DNA of 64,000 nt from JADJMO01 sp016794445 (GCA_016794445.1 JAEUKC010000038.1:14118-78117), one strand, 5' to 3'; counted from the first letter of the stretch, positions 1 through 8,753 are shown. The notes: generated by a model from the sequence alone, not told the origin. A program made the numbers and translations.

Positions 1-93
1 GTCGAGCAGGCGGGAGAGCTCGCCGAACGACAGCTGCTCGTCGAGCATCGCGCGCAGCACGGGGAGGCGTTCTCGAAGGGCGGGAGCGTTCAT
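1..93 (-). CDS. Partial unknown protein downstream of lycopene cyclase
   Basis: Only the first 31 codons are in the window and the rest lies beyond base 1. The ATG (91-93, read on the minus strand) overlaps the TGA of the lycopene cyclase as ATGA, so translation is probably coupled and the two share an operon. The visible N-terminus is amphipathic and rich in Leu, Arg and Glu (it begins MNAPALRERLPVLRAM). That is too little to name a family. Position suggests a carotenoid-related or regulatory role, but this is inference only. Confidence 0.6.
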   Translation of the reverse strand, partial: MNAPALRERLPVLRAMLDEQLSFGELSRLLD

Positions 94-1235
94 GCCGACA
101 GGACCTCCGCGAGGGCCGCGCGGAGGGAGACCCCGCGCGGAGGACGACCGAGGAACACCCGCGCGCGATCGGTGCGCGTGGTGGTGAGCGCGTAGAAGCG
201 GCGGATGGTGGCCGGCGGGAGCCGGTGGAACCGCTCCATCACGTCGCGGCGGTGCTGCGGCGGCGTGACGGCGAACAGCAGCCGGTTCAAGAGCAGCGCG
301 AACCGGAGCTGGCTCCGGTGCTCGTCGAGCAGACGGTCGAGCGCGGGCCCGAACACGCCGTCGGGACCCGAGCGCGCGACGTGGAGCGCGAGCCGGAGCG
401 CGACGGGGAACGAGTAGCCGGTGGTCGGGTGGAAGAAGCCGCCGCGATAGCCGGCGACGAGCGGGCCGCGCGTCGGCGTCGGGACCGTGAGGGTGAGGGG
501 CAGCGGCAAGCACCCCTGCTCCTGCCGCTCCACATGGGAGATCTCGAGCCCGAGCCGCACCGCGTAGCCGATCACGTCTGCGCGCACGCCGGCCACGTCG
601 AGCGCGGCGTCCGACGAGAAGAACGTGTCCTCGACCAGCACCCGATCGGGGGCGAGCGGCAGCACGTAGAGGAAGCGCAGCCCGTCGGTCTGGGCGACGG
701 TGGCGTCCATCAGCATCGGGCGCGCGAGCCGGTGCGGCCGGGCGAGCGCGAGCTCGAGGCCGACGAACTTCTGGTAGCCGGTGGCACCCTCGAGCACGAG
801 GCCTTCGGGTCCCCGCGCGTCGACGACGCACTCTGCCTCCAGCACGCGCCCATCGGCGAGGGTGACCACCCGCTCGCCGAGCGCGACCACCTCCGCGCCG
901 AAGAGGAGCGACGACCCAGGGGCCGCGGCGAAGCTCTCGGCCACCACCGCGTGGAGGCGCGGGGAGTCGATCGACGCGTACGGACTGTCGAAGGTTCGAC
1001 GAAGATCGGGGAACGCCACGTCGAAGCCGTTCCACCGTGCGACCACCAGCGGATCGACGAAGGCACGCGCCTCCTCGGGGACGTCGTCGGCGTGGAACGA
1101 CCAGAGGTGATTTCCCCCTATTTTTCCCGATCTCTCGACGATGGCGAGGCGCGCCGAGGGACGCAGCGCGCGAAGCGCGAGCGCTATCAGGGCGCTCTGC
1201 AACCCTCCACCGACCAGGACGAAATCGAACTTCAT
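90..1235 (-). CDS. crtY: Lycopene beta-cyclase, CrtY type
   Basis: This is a flavoprotein cyclase that closes the psi-ends of lycopene into beta-ionone rings in carotenoid synthesis, probably at the inner membrane. The N-terminus has a dinucleotide-binding stretch (FVLVGGGLQSALIALAL). It is followed by the CrtY hallmark NHLWSFHADD near residue 45. Length (381 aa) fits bacterial CrtY. The ATG at 1235 has GGAG just upstream; an in-frame GTG at 1244 is a less likely start. The gene is divergent from an ABC exporter and a glycosyltransferase across a short AT-richer spacer. Its 3' end overlaps the next gene by 4 nt. The family call is firm; which end-product carotenoid is made cannot be read here. 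Confidence 0.88.
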   Translation of the reverse strand: MKFDFVLVGGGLQSALIALALRALRPSARLAIVERSGKIGGNHLWSFHADDVPEEARAFVDPLVVARWNGFDVAFPDLRRTFDSPYASIDSPRLHAVVAESFAAAPGSSLLFGAEVVALGERVVTLADGRVLEAECVVDARGPEGLVLEGATGYQKFVGLELALARPHRLARPMLMDATVAQTDGLRFLYVLPLAPDRVLVEDTFFSSDAALDVAGVRADVIGYAVRLGLEISHVERQEQGCLPLPLTLTVPTPTRGPLVAGYRGGFFHPTTGYSFPVALRLALHVARSGPDGVFGPALDRLLDEHRSQLRFALLLNRLLFAVTPPQHRRDVMERFHRLPPATIRRFYALTTTRTDRARVFLGRPPRGVSLRAALAEVLSA

Positions 1236-1256
1236 GGGCTCCACCGAGGTCCGCTG

Positions 1257-1300
1257 TTGACTAACTCTTGTCCAATGTTATTGTCTAACCTTCCCTTGTC
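1257..1300 (+). promoter_or_regulatory. Candidate promoter/operator between crtY and the ABC exporter
   Basis: A locally AT-richer segment carries TTGACT (1257-1262) and TATTGT (1279-1284) with a 16-nt gap, a plausible -35/-10 pair. The pentamer TTGWC occurs four times (1257, 1268, 1281, 1296). Two copies extend to the near-identical direct repeat TTGACTAAC (1257-1265) and TTGTCTAAC (1281-1289). Such spaced repeats fit an operator, for example for a light- or carotenoid-responsive regulator. No regulator gene is visible nearby, so the binding protein is unknown. Confidence 0.45.
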
Positions 1301-2027
1301 AAGCTCGACTCTGCAACCCGACCTCGCCCTCCGTGTCGAAGGTCTCGAGAAGCGCCTCGGCGACACGCACGCCGTGGCGGGCATCGACCTCCGCGTCGCG
1401 CGCGGCGAGGTGGTCGGGCTCCTCGGGCCGAACGGCGCCGGCAAGACCACGCTGCTCCACCTCTGCGCGGGCCTGCTCGCGCCCGACCGCGGGTGCATCA
1501 CCATCGCGGGCCAGATCGACCCGCGGAGGCCGAAGTCCCGCGCGCTCCTCGGCTTCGCGCCGCAGTCGACCGCGCTCTACGACGAGCTCTCAGTCGAGGA
1601 GAACCTCTCCTTCTTCGGCCGCGTCCACGGCCTCACCGGCGCGCGGCTCGAGGTCGCGGTCGAGGAGGGGCTCGCGATGAGCCGGCTCGGCGAGCGCCGC
1701 CGCGCCCGGGTCGGCACGCTCTCGGGCGGCATGCGCCGGCGGCTCCACGTGGCGACGGCGGTCGTGCACGCCCCCACGCTGCTCCTGCTCGACGAGCCCA
1801 CCGTCGGCGTCGACCCCGACTCGCGGAGCCACATCCTCTCGGCCATCGAGCGGCTCAAGTCGCGCGGGGTCGCCGTCGTCTACGCCTCGCACCACCTCGA
1901 CGAGATCGCGCGCCTGTCCGACCGGGTGCTGTTCCTCGCCCAGGGCCGCGTGCACCAGGAGGAGACCGACAAGAGCTCGGCCGAGCTCGAGCACGCGATG
2001 TCCCTCCTGCCGCGGGGGAACGCATGA
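1275..2027 (+). CDS. ABC transporter ATP-binding protein
   Basis: This ATPase subunit should energise the ABC-2 permease encoded next. It contains a Walker A (GPNGAGKTT), the signature LSGGMRRR, Walker B LLLLDEPTVGVD and the switch His in YASHHLDE, all in the usual order, so it should be catalytically competent. Length is about 250 aa. The ATG at 1275 lies inside the candidate promoter. If the TATTGT -10 element is real, translation may instead begin at the in-frame TTG at 1296. The stop overlaps the permease ATG (ATGA, 2024-2027), indicating coupling. Divergence from crtY and the downstream glycosyltransferase suggest export of a pigment-related lipid or glycoside, which is inference. Confidence 0.88.
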   Translation: MLLSNLPLSSSTLQPDLALRVEGLEKRLGDTHAVAGIDLRVARGEVVGLLGPNGAGKTTLLHLCAGLLAPDRGCITIAGQIDPRRPKSRALLGFAPQSTALYDELSVEENLSFFGRVHGLTGARLEVAVEEGLAMSRLGERRRARVGTLSGGMRRRLHVATAVVHAPTLLLLDEPTVGVDPDSRSHILSAIERLKSRGVAVVYASHHLDEIARLSDRVLFLAQGRVHQEETDKSSAELEHAMSLLPRGNA

Positions 2028-3082
2028 GGACGGTGCTCCTGCTCGCGGAGAAGGACCTGCGCCTGCTCGTGCGCGATCGCGGCGCGCTGTTCTGGGCGTG
2101 CGTGTTCCCGCTGATCTTCGCGACCCTGTTCGGAGCCATCTACCCGCACGAGACACGCGAGCGGCGGATCGTGGTCGCGGTGGTGGATCAGGCCCAGGAC
2201 CCCGCGTCGAAGCAGCTCGCGCAAGGCCTCGCCGCCCAGGGCCTCACGCTCGACCCGAGCCGCTCGGCGGACGATGCCTCGCTGCGCGTGCGCCGTGGCG
2301 AGGCCGCCGCGATGCTGGTGGTGCCCGCCGCCTTCGCGACCGGCGCGCCCCTCGCGCTGGGGGTCGATCCCACCAAGGGCGCCGAGGCCGCGTGGATCGA
2401 GGGCGCCCTCGCCAAGGGCCTGCTCTCGCCGGGGTGCGCGCTCGCGCCGATCGAGCGTCGCCCCATCGCGGACATCGTCGCGCCCCGCACGGGGTTCGAG
2501 CTCGCCTTCCCCGCCGCCGTGCTGTGGGGCCTCATCGGCTGCGCCGGCGCGTTCGCCGCGGCCACCGTCGCCGAGCGCCGCTCCGGCACGCACCTGCGAC
2601 TGCGGAGCGCGCCCATCCGCCCCATCACCCTCTTGCTCGGCAAGCTCGTCGCCTGCCTCATCGCCTGCACCGTCGACGCGACGGTGCTGCTGATCGCCGC
2701 GCGGGTCTTCTTCGGCGTGCGCGTCGAGAAGTTCCTGGGCTTGCCTGTGGCCATCGTGTGCTGCGCAGCGTGCTTCGCTGGCATCACCGTGCTCCTCGGC
2801 TCGATCGGCCGCACCGAGCAGGCCGTCGGCGGCGCCTCGTGGGCCACGCTGCTCCTGCTCGCCATGGTCGGCGGCGCCATGGTCCCCCTCTCGGTCATGC
2901 CCGCCTGGATGCGCGCCGCGAGCTGCGTCTCCCCGGTGCGCTGGGGCATCTCCGCGCTCGAGGGCGCCACGTTCCGCGGCCTCTCGGTCGCCGAGCTCCT
3001 CCCCTCCTGCATCGTCCTCGTCGGCTTCGGTCTCGTCTCGATCTTGTGCGGCGCCGCCCTCGCGCGCCGGGAAAGCGCCTGA
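2024..3082 (+). CDS. ABC-2 type permease
   Basis: This 352-residue inner-membrane permease has the ABC-2 layout. One hydrophobic helix lies near residues 24-42 (GALFWACVFPLIFATLF), followed by a soluble extracytoplasmic segment of about 110 residues. Five to six helices follow from about residue 165 to the C-terminus. The start ATG overlaps the stop of the ATPase gene, so the two subunits should be made together. The next gene begins 2 nt after its stop. The substrate is not evident; ABC-2 exporters move lipids, polysaccharides or drugs. Confidence 0.85.
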   Translation: MRTVLLLAEKDLRLLVRDRGALFWACVFPLIFATLFGAIYPHETRERRIVVAVVDQAQDPASKQLAQGLAAQGLTLDPSRSADDASLRVRRGEAAAMLVVPAAFATGAPLALGVDPTKGAEAAWIEGALAKGLLSPGCALAPIERRPIADIVAPRTGFELAFPAAVLWGLIGCAGAFAAATVAERRSGTHLRLRSAPIRPITLLLGKLVACLIACTVDATVLLIAARVFFGVRVEKFLGLPVAIVCCAACFAGITVLLGSIGRTEQAVGGASWATLLLLAMVGGAMVPLSVMPAWMRAASCVSPVRWGISALEGATFRGLSVAELLPSCIVLVGFGLVSILCGAALARRESA

Positions 3083-3084
3083 GC

Positions 3085-4326
3085 ATGCGTCGAATCCTGT
3101 TCCTCTGCGAGCACGTCACCTGGTCCCAGATCGTCCGCAGCCTCGTGCTCGCGCGCGGCCTCGATCGTCGCGAGTTCGACGTGCACTTCGCCTGCGGCAC
3201 GTACGACCCGCGCCTGTTCGACGACGCGACCCTCGCGCCCGAGCGCATGACGCGGTGGCCGCTCGCCTCGATCGACCCGAAGAAGATCGAAGCCTCGCTC
3301 GCCAGCGGCGACCGCCTCTACGAGCGCTCGGTGCTCTCGTCCTACGTCGACGACGAGCGGCGCCTGTTCGACCAGGTGAAGCCCGACCTCGTCGTCTCCG
3401 ACCTGCGCTGGTCCACGGCTATCTCCGCCCCGCTCGCCGGCGTGCCGTGCGCGACGGTGGTGAACGCGTTCTGGAGCCCGCACGCGATCCGCGAGCGCTT
3501 CCCCCTCCCCGACCACCCGGTGCTCAAGCTGGTCGGCATCCCGATGGCCGAGAAGTACTTCCCGATGGCGCTGCCCAAGGTGCTCGCGCACTTCGCCAAG
3601 CCGGTGAACGAGCTCCGCAAGAAGCACCGCCTCCCGGAGATCGGCAGCCTGCACGAGGTGATCACCTGGGGCGACCGCACGCTCTACCCGGACGACGCCT
3701 CGCTCGTCCCGCTCTCGAAGCACGACCCGCGTCGCGTGTTCCTCGGCCCGATCCTGTGGTCGCCGAACGTGGCCACCCCCGCCGACTTCGACGAGCTCGG
3801 GCGCACGCGGCCCCTCGTCTACGCGACCCTCGGCTCCTCGGGCGACGTCAGCGCGCTCCCGGCGGTGATCGACGCGCTCGGGCGCCTGCCCGTCGACGCG
3901 CTCGTGGCCACCGCGGGCCGCGCCAGGCCGAAGGTCGTGCCCCCCAACGTGCGCGTGGTCGACATGGTGCCCGGCGACCTCGTCGCGCGCCGCGCCGCGC
4001 TGGTGATCTGCAACGGCGGCGCGAGCACCGCGTACCAGGCGATCGCCGAGGGCGCGCCGGTCGTGGGGATCCCGAGCAACCTCGACCAGTTCCTGGCCAT
4101 GACGGCGATCCGCGACGCCGGCGCGGGGCTCATGCTCCGCGCGAGCACGGTGGCCTCGGGCGCGGTCCGCGAGGCGGTCGTCCGCGTGCTCTCGGAGTCG
4201 AGCTTCAAGGAGCGCGCCGTCGAGCTCGGCCACTCGTTCGCGCGGCACGACGTCCACGCGCGGTTCCGCGCGGTGGTCGACGAGCTCACGGTCGCGCGGC
4301 CCTACGCCGCGGCGGGGGTGGGCTGA
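3085..4326 (+). CDS. UGT/MGT-family glycosyltransferase (CrtX-like context)
   Basis: This is a GT1-fold enzyme of 413 residues that should transfer a sugar from a nucleotide donor to a small lipophilic acceptor. The N-terminus (MRRILFLCEHVTWSQ) matches the acceptor-side Rossmann start. The donor-binding region near residues 305-335 has the pattern NGGASTAYQAIAEGAP followed by a DQ pair (NLDQF), as in UDP-glycosyltransferases. Placement beside lycopene cyclase suggests glycosylation of a carotenoid, as CrtX does with zeaxanthin. The acceptor is inferred from position only. Its stop overlaps the next ATG. Confidence 0.75.
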   Translation: MRRILFLCEHVTWSQIVRSLVLARGLDRREFDVHFACGTYDPRLFDDATLAPERMTRWPLASIDPKKIEASLASGDRLYERSVLSSYVDDERRLFDQVKPDLVVSDLRWSTAISAPLAGVPCATVVNAFWSPHAIRERFPLPDHPVLKLVGIPMAEKYFPMALPKVLAHFAKPVNELRKKHRLPEIGSLHEVITWGDRTLYPDDASLVPLSKHDPRRVFLGPILWSPNVATPADFDELGRTRPLVYATLGSSGDVSALPAVIDALGRLPVDALVATAGRARPKVVPPNVRVVDMVPGDLVARRAALVICNGGASTAYQAIAEGAPVVGIPSNLDQFLAMTAIRDAGAGLMLRASTVASGAVREAVVRVLSESSFKERAVELGHSFARHDVHARFRAVVDELTVARPYAAAGVG

Positions 4327-4847
4327 TGCGCTGGGGCCTGCCGTTCGCGGTCGCCACCTCGCTCGTCGCGGTGGAGGCCTCGGCCCTGCTTTCTGCGGGG
4401 ACCTCGCTCGTCGACTTCACCGTGCACGACGCCGACGACAAGGCCTTCGCGCTCTCGGCCCTGCGTTCGGGCAAGGCGGCGCTCGTCGTCTTCGAGGACA
4501 AGGACGCGGGCGGCCAGAACAAGGCCTTCAAGGAGCGCTTCGGCGCCCTGCAGAAGACGCTCGGCGGCAAGGTCGTGCTGCTCCCCATCGCCGACGTCTC
4601 GAGCTGGAACTTCTTCCCGGCGAAGGGCTTCGTGAAGGATGCCCTCCGCGACGCCGGCAAGAAGAACGGCATCACGGTCTACGCGGACTGGAGCGGCAAG
4701 GGCAAGACCGCCCTCTCCGCGCACGCGAACCTGTCGAACCTCGTGCTGGTGGACAAGGCCGGCAAGGTGCTGTGGGCCAGCGCGGGGCAGCTGACCAAGT
4801 CGCAAGAGGACAAGCTCCTCGAACTGGTGAAGGCGGCCGCGTTGTGA
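4326..4847 (+). CDS. Secreted thioredoxin-fold protein, YtfJ-like
   Basis: The 173-residue product begins with an N-terminal export-type segment (RWGLPFAVATSLVAVEASA). A thioredoxin-like domain follows with strands such as AALVVFEDKD and NLVLVDKAGKVLWASAG. The C-terminal pattern (a strand ending in DKAGKVLW, then a Leu-rich helix) resembles the periplasmic YtfJ family. No CxxC motif is present, so it is unlikely to be a dithiol oxidoreductase. It is the last gene of the ABC-glycosyltransferase operon (ATG overlaps the previous stop) and converges on rpoN. Its role in the operon is unknown. Confidence 0.65.
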   Translation: MRWGLPFAVATSLVAVEASALLSAGTSLVDFTVHDADDKAFALSALRSGKAALVVFEDKDAGGQNKAFKERFGALQKTLGGKVVLLPIADVSSWNFFPAKGFVKDALRDAGKKNGITVYADWSGKGKTALSAHANLSNLVLVDKAGKVLWASAGQLTKSQEDKLLELVKAAAL

Positions 4848-4860
4848 CTGGCGGCGAGAC

Positions 4861-6354
4861 CTAGAACATCCGCTTGCGCTTGCTCGAGGCGAGGATGCCG
4901 AGGACCTCGCGGTACTTGGCGACCGTGCGGCGGGCGATCTGAATGCCCTCGTTGCGCTCGAGGAGCTCGACGATCGCCTGGTCCGACAGGGGATTGTCCT
5001 TGTCCTCGCCGTCGATCAGCTTCTTGATGGCCTGCTTGACCGCCTCCGAGGCGATGTCGTCCTCGGCGGTGCGGCGGATGGCCGAGTTGAAGAAGTACTT
5101 GAGCTCGAAGAGCCCCTGCGGCGTGTGGACGTACTTGTTGGTGGTGACGCGCGAGATGGTGGACTCGTGCATGCCGACCGTCTCGGCCACGTCGCGCAGG
5201 ATCATGGGCTTCAGGAAGGCGACGCCCTTCTCGAAGAACTCCTTCTGCTTGTCGACGATGCACTCGGTGACCCGGATGATCGTCTTGCGGCGCTGCTCGA
5301 TGGCGCGGATCAGCCACTGGGCGTTGCGCAGCTTCTCGCCGATGAACTCCTTGGCCTGCGGATCCTTGAGCATCCGCTTGGCGAGGCCCTCGTTGATGTA
5401 GAGGCGCTGCAGGCCCTTGTCGTTGTCGACCACCACCCACTGCCCGTCGTCCTTGGTGATGTAGACGTCGGGGGTGATCGCGATGCTCTTGTCGTCGGTC
5501 GTGGTGAAGTTGCGCGCCGGCCGGCTCTCGAGCTTCTGGATCTGCTTGGCCGCCTCGACCACCTCTTCGGGGGTGATCTTGAGGTCGCGCGCGATGGCGC
5601 CCCAGTTGCGCTTCTCCACGTTGTGCAGGTGCCGGTCGATGATGTCGATCTCGGCGTCGTCGTAGCCGTAGAGCTCGGCCTGGACCAGCAGGCACTCGCG
5701 CAGATCGCGGCAGCAGGTGCCGACCGGGTCCATCTGCTGCATCAGCTGGATGACCTCTTCGGCGTCTTCGGGCAAGAGATCGGCCTCGTTCGCGAGGTCT
5801 TCGAGGGTGAGGTCGGGGGTGCGGGTGCCGTCTTCGCGCTCGGTGCCCCCGAGATCGAGGAAGCCCCGGTCGTCGAGGTTGCCGATGACGAGCTCCGCGA
5901 ACCGGCGCTCGGCGTCGGTGAAGTCGCTGTTCTGGACCTGCCAGAGCAGGTGCTCCTCGAGCGACTCGCGGCGGGTCAGGTTCTGCTCGATCGGCGGCAG
6001 CTCGTCGAAGCCGTTGCGCTGGGAGCCGGTGGACTGCTGCTGGGTGCGGTTCTCGAGGAACTGCTCCCAGTCCACCTCGGCGACCTGCTTGTCCTGCGCG
6101 CGGTCGGCCAGCGACTCCTTGTTGCTGTCCGCGATGTCCACGCGGTCGGGCGTGGTGAGCTCCATCTCGGCCTCGCCGGCCGCGCCCTGCTTCGGATCGG
6201 TCAGCTCGTCGGAGAGGACCGGGTTGGCCTCGAGCTCGTGGTTGATCTCGTCGCGCAGCTCCAGCTGGTTCAGCTGCAGGAGGCGAATCGCCTGCTGCAA
6301 CTGGGGGGTCATCACGAGGTGCTGCCCCAGCTTGAGCTGTTGTTTGATCTCCAT
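4861..6354 (-). CDS. rpoN: RNA polymerase sigma-54 factor
   Basis: This alternative sigma factor directs polymerase to -24/-12 promoters and needs AAA+ activators. Region I is present at the N-terminus (MEIKQQLKLGQHLVMTPQLQ, then LLQLNQLEL), followed by a long acidic region II. The core-binding and DNA-binding parts include an HTH around MHESTISRVTTNKY. The RpoN box reads ARRTVAKYRE near the C-terminus. Length 497 aa is normal. The ATG at 6354 is preceded by GGTGGGGG; an alternative ATG at 6369 would add five residues. It converges on the YtfJ-like gene. A sigma-54-type promoter lies about 50 nt upstream of its own start. Confidence 0.97.
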   Translation of the reverse strand: MEIKQQLKLGQHLVMTPQLQQAIRLLQLNQLELRDEINHELEANPVLSDELTDPKQGAAGEAEMELTTPDRVDIADSNKESLADRAQDKQVAEVDWEQFLENRTQQQSTGSQRNGFDELPPIEQNLTRRESLEEHLLWQVQNSDFTDAERRFAELVIGNLDDRGFLDLGGTEREDGTRTPDLTLEDLANEADLLPEDAEEVIQLMQQMDPVGTCCRDLRECLLVQAELYGYDDAEIDIIDRHLHNVEKRNWGAIARDLKITPEEVVEAAKQIQKLESRPARNFTTTDDKSIAITPDVYITKDDGQWVVVDNDKGLQRLYINEGLAKRMLKDPQAKEFIGEKLRNAQWLIRAIEQRRKTIIRVTECIVDKQKEFFEKGVAFLKPMILRDVAETVGMHESTISRVTTNKYVHTPQGLFELKYFFNSAIRRTAEDDIASEAVKQAIKKLIDGEDKDNPLSDQAIVELLERNEGIQIARRTVAKYREVLGILASSKRKRMF

Positions 6355-6400
6355 GCCGGCCCCCACCATAACACCCGCCGGGCCCCCGCCACAGGGGTGT

Positions 6401-6417
6401 ATGCAGGTGGCGAGCCA
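6401..6417 (-). promoter_or_regulatory. Candidate sigma-54 promoter of rpoN
   Basis: Read on the minus strand the bases are TGGCTCGCCACCTGCAT. This has GG and GC separated by exactly 10 nt and matches TGGCACG-N4-TTGCA at all but two positions. It lies 47-63 nt upstream of the rpoN ATG. If used, rpoN would be transcribed by its own product. No activator-binding site was identified. Confidence 0.45.
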
Positions 6418-6552
6418 ACGCTGGATTTTGCTTGCAGTTCTGGGGGTTCGTGCTTCCTGGGTCAGTGAAGCCGAACCCGGCCCCCATCCGGCTGCTGACC
6501 GTCCCCTGCTCCTCAATCACCGAGGCGACGATGGCGAGCCCGCGCGGTCCCG

Positions 6553-6726
6553 GTGAGCAAGCCGTCGTCGGGCGCGCTCGGTTCCCATGACCTGCACGCG
6601 CCGCTCTGGCACATCGACGGGTTCGCGGCAGTTCTCGAGGAGTCGGTGGAGGCGCCGCTCTGGGAGGTGCCCGCGCTGGACCCGTGGCGCCTCCGTCTCC
6701 CGTACCTCGCGAGAAGGCGGGCCTAG
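6553..6726 (+). CDS. Possible small protein of 57 aa
   Basis: A GTG-started frame encodes 57 residues containing PLWHIDGFAAVLEESVEAPL and ending LRLPYLARRRA before TAG. Third positions are almost all G or C, as in real genes here. The motif APLW occurs twice, about 20 residues apart, around Trp-rich stretches. No clear ribosome-binding site is seen and I recognise no family. It may be a genuine small protein or the remnant of a longer gene. Confidence 0.3.
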   Translation: MSKPSSGALGSHDLHAPLWHIDGFAAVLEESVEAPLWEVPALDPWRLRLPYLARRRA

Positions 6727-7575
6727 ACACGCGGGCCCCCAGACCACGTCAGAGATCGAGGCCAGGACTGGGAGCCGAGCGCGACCACCATGCCGGCTGC
6801 GATCCGCGCTCTCCCCGAGTTCCCTGAGCGGTTCGAGCCGCTCGACTCGAAGCAGTGGACTCGTTGGCAAGCGTGATTGGGCACCTCGGGTCCCGTCACG
6901 ATCACAGGCACCTCCACACACACCGCAACAGCCTCCTGCCGTCTGGACGGTCGAGCGTCCCACCGGCGACACCTCCACGTCCCAGCGGCGACACCCCGCG
7001 ATCACGCTTCAGCGGCGGGCGCAGCCCGACACGCCGCCGCGATCTCCGGCCCAGCTGAGCGCGAACAGGTAGCTGAAGGACCGGCTCCGAGGGAGGACGC
7101 TCGACGTCCGTCGCACTCCCCCGCGATCGGTGGAAGTGCAGCACAATGGCATCCCCCCTCGAAGTTGGCCTATCCAGCTCGAGCAGAGCTGGTGCGGATC
7201 GGCGCAGAGTTAGCGGATCCGCGCTGGAGGCTGCGCGCGCTGCAGATCCGCGCTCGACAGGGCGCGGTGCCGCGCTGGTAACCCGCCGACGGTCGCTACT
7301 GTGCCCGAGCCCGATGACTCGCCTGCGCCAGTCTCGACGACAGAGCGCCGGCCGAGACCCCTCAGCAAGCGACGTGGGTCTCCGGCGCGGAGTGCGAGGC
7401 GACCGAGCATCGTCCCTGCACCAAGGGGAAGCCCAGCGCTCGTCGACCAAGAGCAGCCTGTCATCGACATCCTGCGTGCCGAACCGCACGTCGCCCATCT
7501 CGAGGTCGAGGAGGCGCGAGTTCGTCGAGCGCCACCTGCACGCAGACGCTGCCGGCACATGCAGCGCGCGTCCGA
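6727..7575. other. Long stretch without a supportable gene
   Basis: No frame on either strand looks like a conserved protein. Translations are Arg/Ser-rich and lack recognisable motifs. Short minus-strand pieces (for example RLLDLEMGDVRFGTQDVDD near 7450-7500) look faintly gene-like and could be debris. Base use is less GC-skewed at third positions than in neighbouring genes. Confidence 0.5.
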
Positions 7576-8446
7576 TCAGGCCGCGGGCTCGATGTTCTCC
7601 TGAGCCAGTACCTGCGCGGCGCAACGTTCTTTCACGGTTGGCTCCAGCCATGTGCGGACGGAACCCACAGCCGGCAAGGTGTCGTGAGCGGCGAACACGC
7701 GCGAGCGGAACGGGCGCGCCTCGATAGCCGTCGGCGACCAGAGCCTCGAGGATTCCACCGTGGCCGTCGAGAATCGGCAGCTCCCGCACGTCATCGTCCC
7801 ACTCCGCAGCGCGGACGCGGAGCCCGAGCACACCGTTCTGAGCGACCCGCGAGACGAGTTCTCTCCGTCGACGTCGTCTCGTCCGCGCGCGCGCCCCCAC
7901 CAGCAGACTTGTCAGCACCAGCAGCCCGAGTCCCCCCCGTCCTCCGCTCGAGATGGATACGTAGCAAACCTTGCCCATCATCAGCGCCGAGAACACGGCC
8001 ACCGTGACACAGCAGACCTGGTGGGTCGCTTCGATGGCGTCGTGGCTGAGTGGGCAGGCAGCGCCCGCTGCCCAGAGGAGAGGCAGGAAGCAGATGCCGT
8101 GGACGGCCCCCGATAGACCTCCGACCACACCGCCTAGCATGAGCATCCGCGCGTCGACGCCCACGGAGGCCATCATGGGGAGCATGGCGTTCAGGGCACC
8201 GATGAGCGAGGCGAGGCCGACGGTCCTTGCGACAGCGCTCTGGAACGTGCGACTCCGCATCGCGACCTGGCCCAGACCTGCGGCAGCGAGCGTGTTCGTC
8301 ACCCACTGCAGGCGCACATAGCCTGGACCGAAGCGCTCCACCTGGAGCCCCAACGTGGTGGCGACCAGCTGCGCATGGGCACCGACGGCTCCGCCGATGG
8401 CAGAGATGACCCCGAACGTGACAGAGACGGCGGTCGGTGCGCTCAT
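7576..8446 (-). pseudogene. Multi-helix membrane protein with apparent frameshift
   Basis: The start is well defined: ATG at 8446 with GGAGG five nt upstream. The first ~190 residues contain about six hydrophobic helices (for example VSVTFGVISAIGGAVGAHAQ and MLMLGGVVGGLSGAVHG). A basic RTRRRRRREL stretch and a soluble tail follow. Near 7720-7745 gene-like sequence switches frame. The first frame ends its plausible part at ILEALVADG and the second continues with PFRSRVFAAHDTLPAVGS to a TGA at 7576. Either the gene is broken or the sequence has a one-base error. No family is recognised. Confidence 0.5.
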
Positions 8447-8753
8447 CGGCCTCCGGAGAAGCTCGGTGGGTGGTTCGTCTCTGTATCCGCTGGAGCTGTG
8501 GTGCACGAGGAGACACCCTTGGGTGGGCGTGGGCCCTTGGAGACGACAAATGGAACGGTGAGGCCCTCGCGGACGAGCCTCACGAAACAGCTGAGCAAGG
8601 CGCGGACCGCTCCTGGCACGCGCCCGCCACACCTCAGGTCGTCAGGCAGGAAGCCCCTCGTGGAGGCGAGTCTCGAAGCGGATCGGTGGACACGCGTGGT
8701 TCGTGGCGGCAACTCCAGGCGAGGCAATGCGTGGCTTCTTCGTCCAGCGTTCT
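8447..8753. other. Intergenic, nothing recognised
   Basis: About 300 nt lie between the start of the membrane protein gene and the 3' end of the next minus-strand gene. I see no coding frame or clear hairpin. The end nearest 8446 should hold the promoter of the membrane protein gene. Confidence 0.4.

Noticed and set aside
2188..4257. Long minus-strand frame opposite the ABC permease and glycosyltransferase
   Set aside because: Shadow of two real genes; composition is Arg/Ala/Glu-His rich and no motif is present.
6727..7575. Possible insertion-sequence remnant in the empty region
   Set aside because: No transposase motif, terminal inverted repeat or target duplication could be found by eye.
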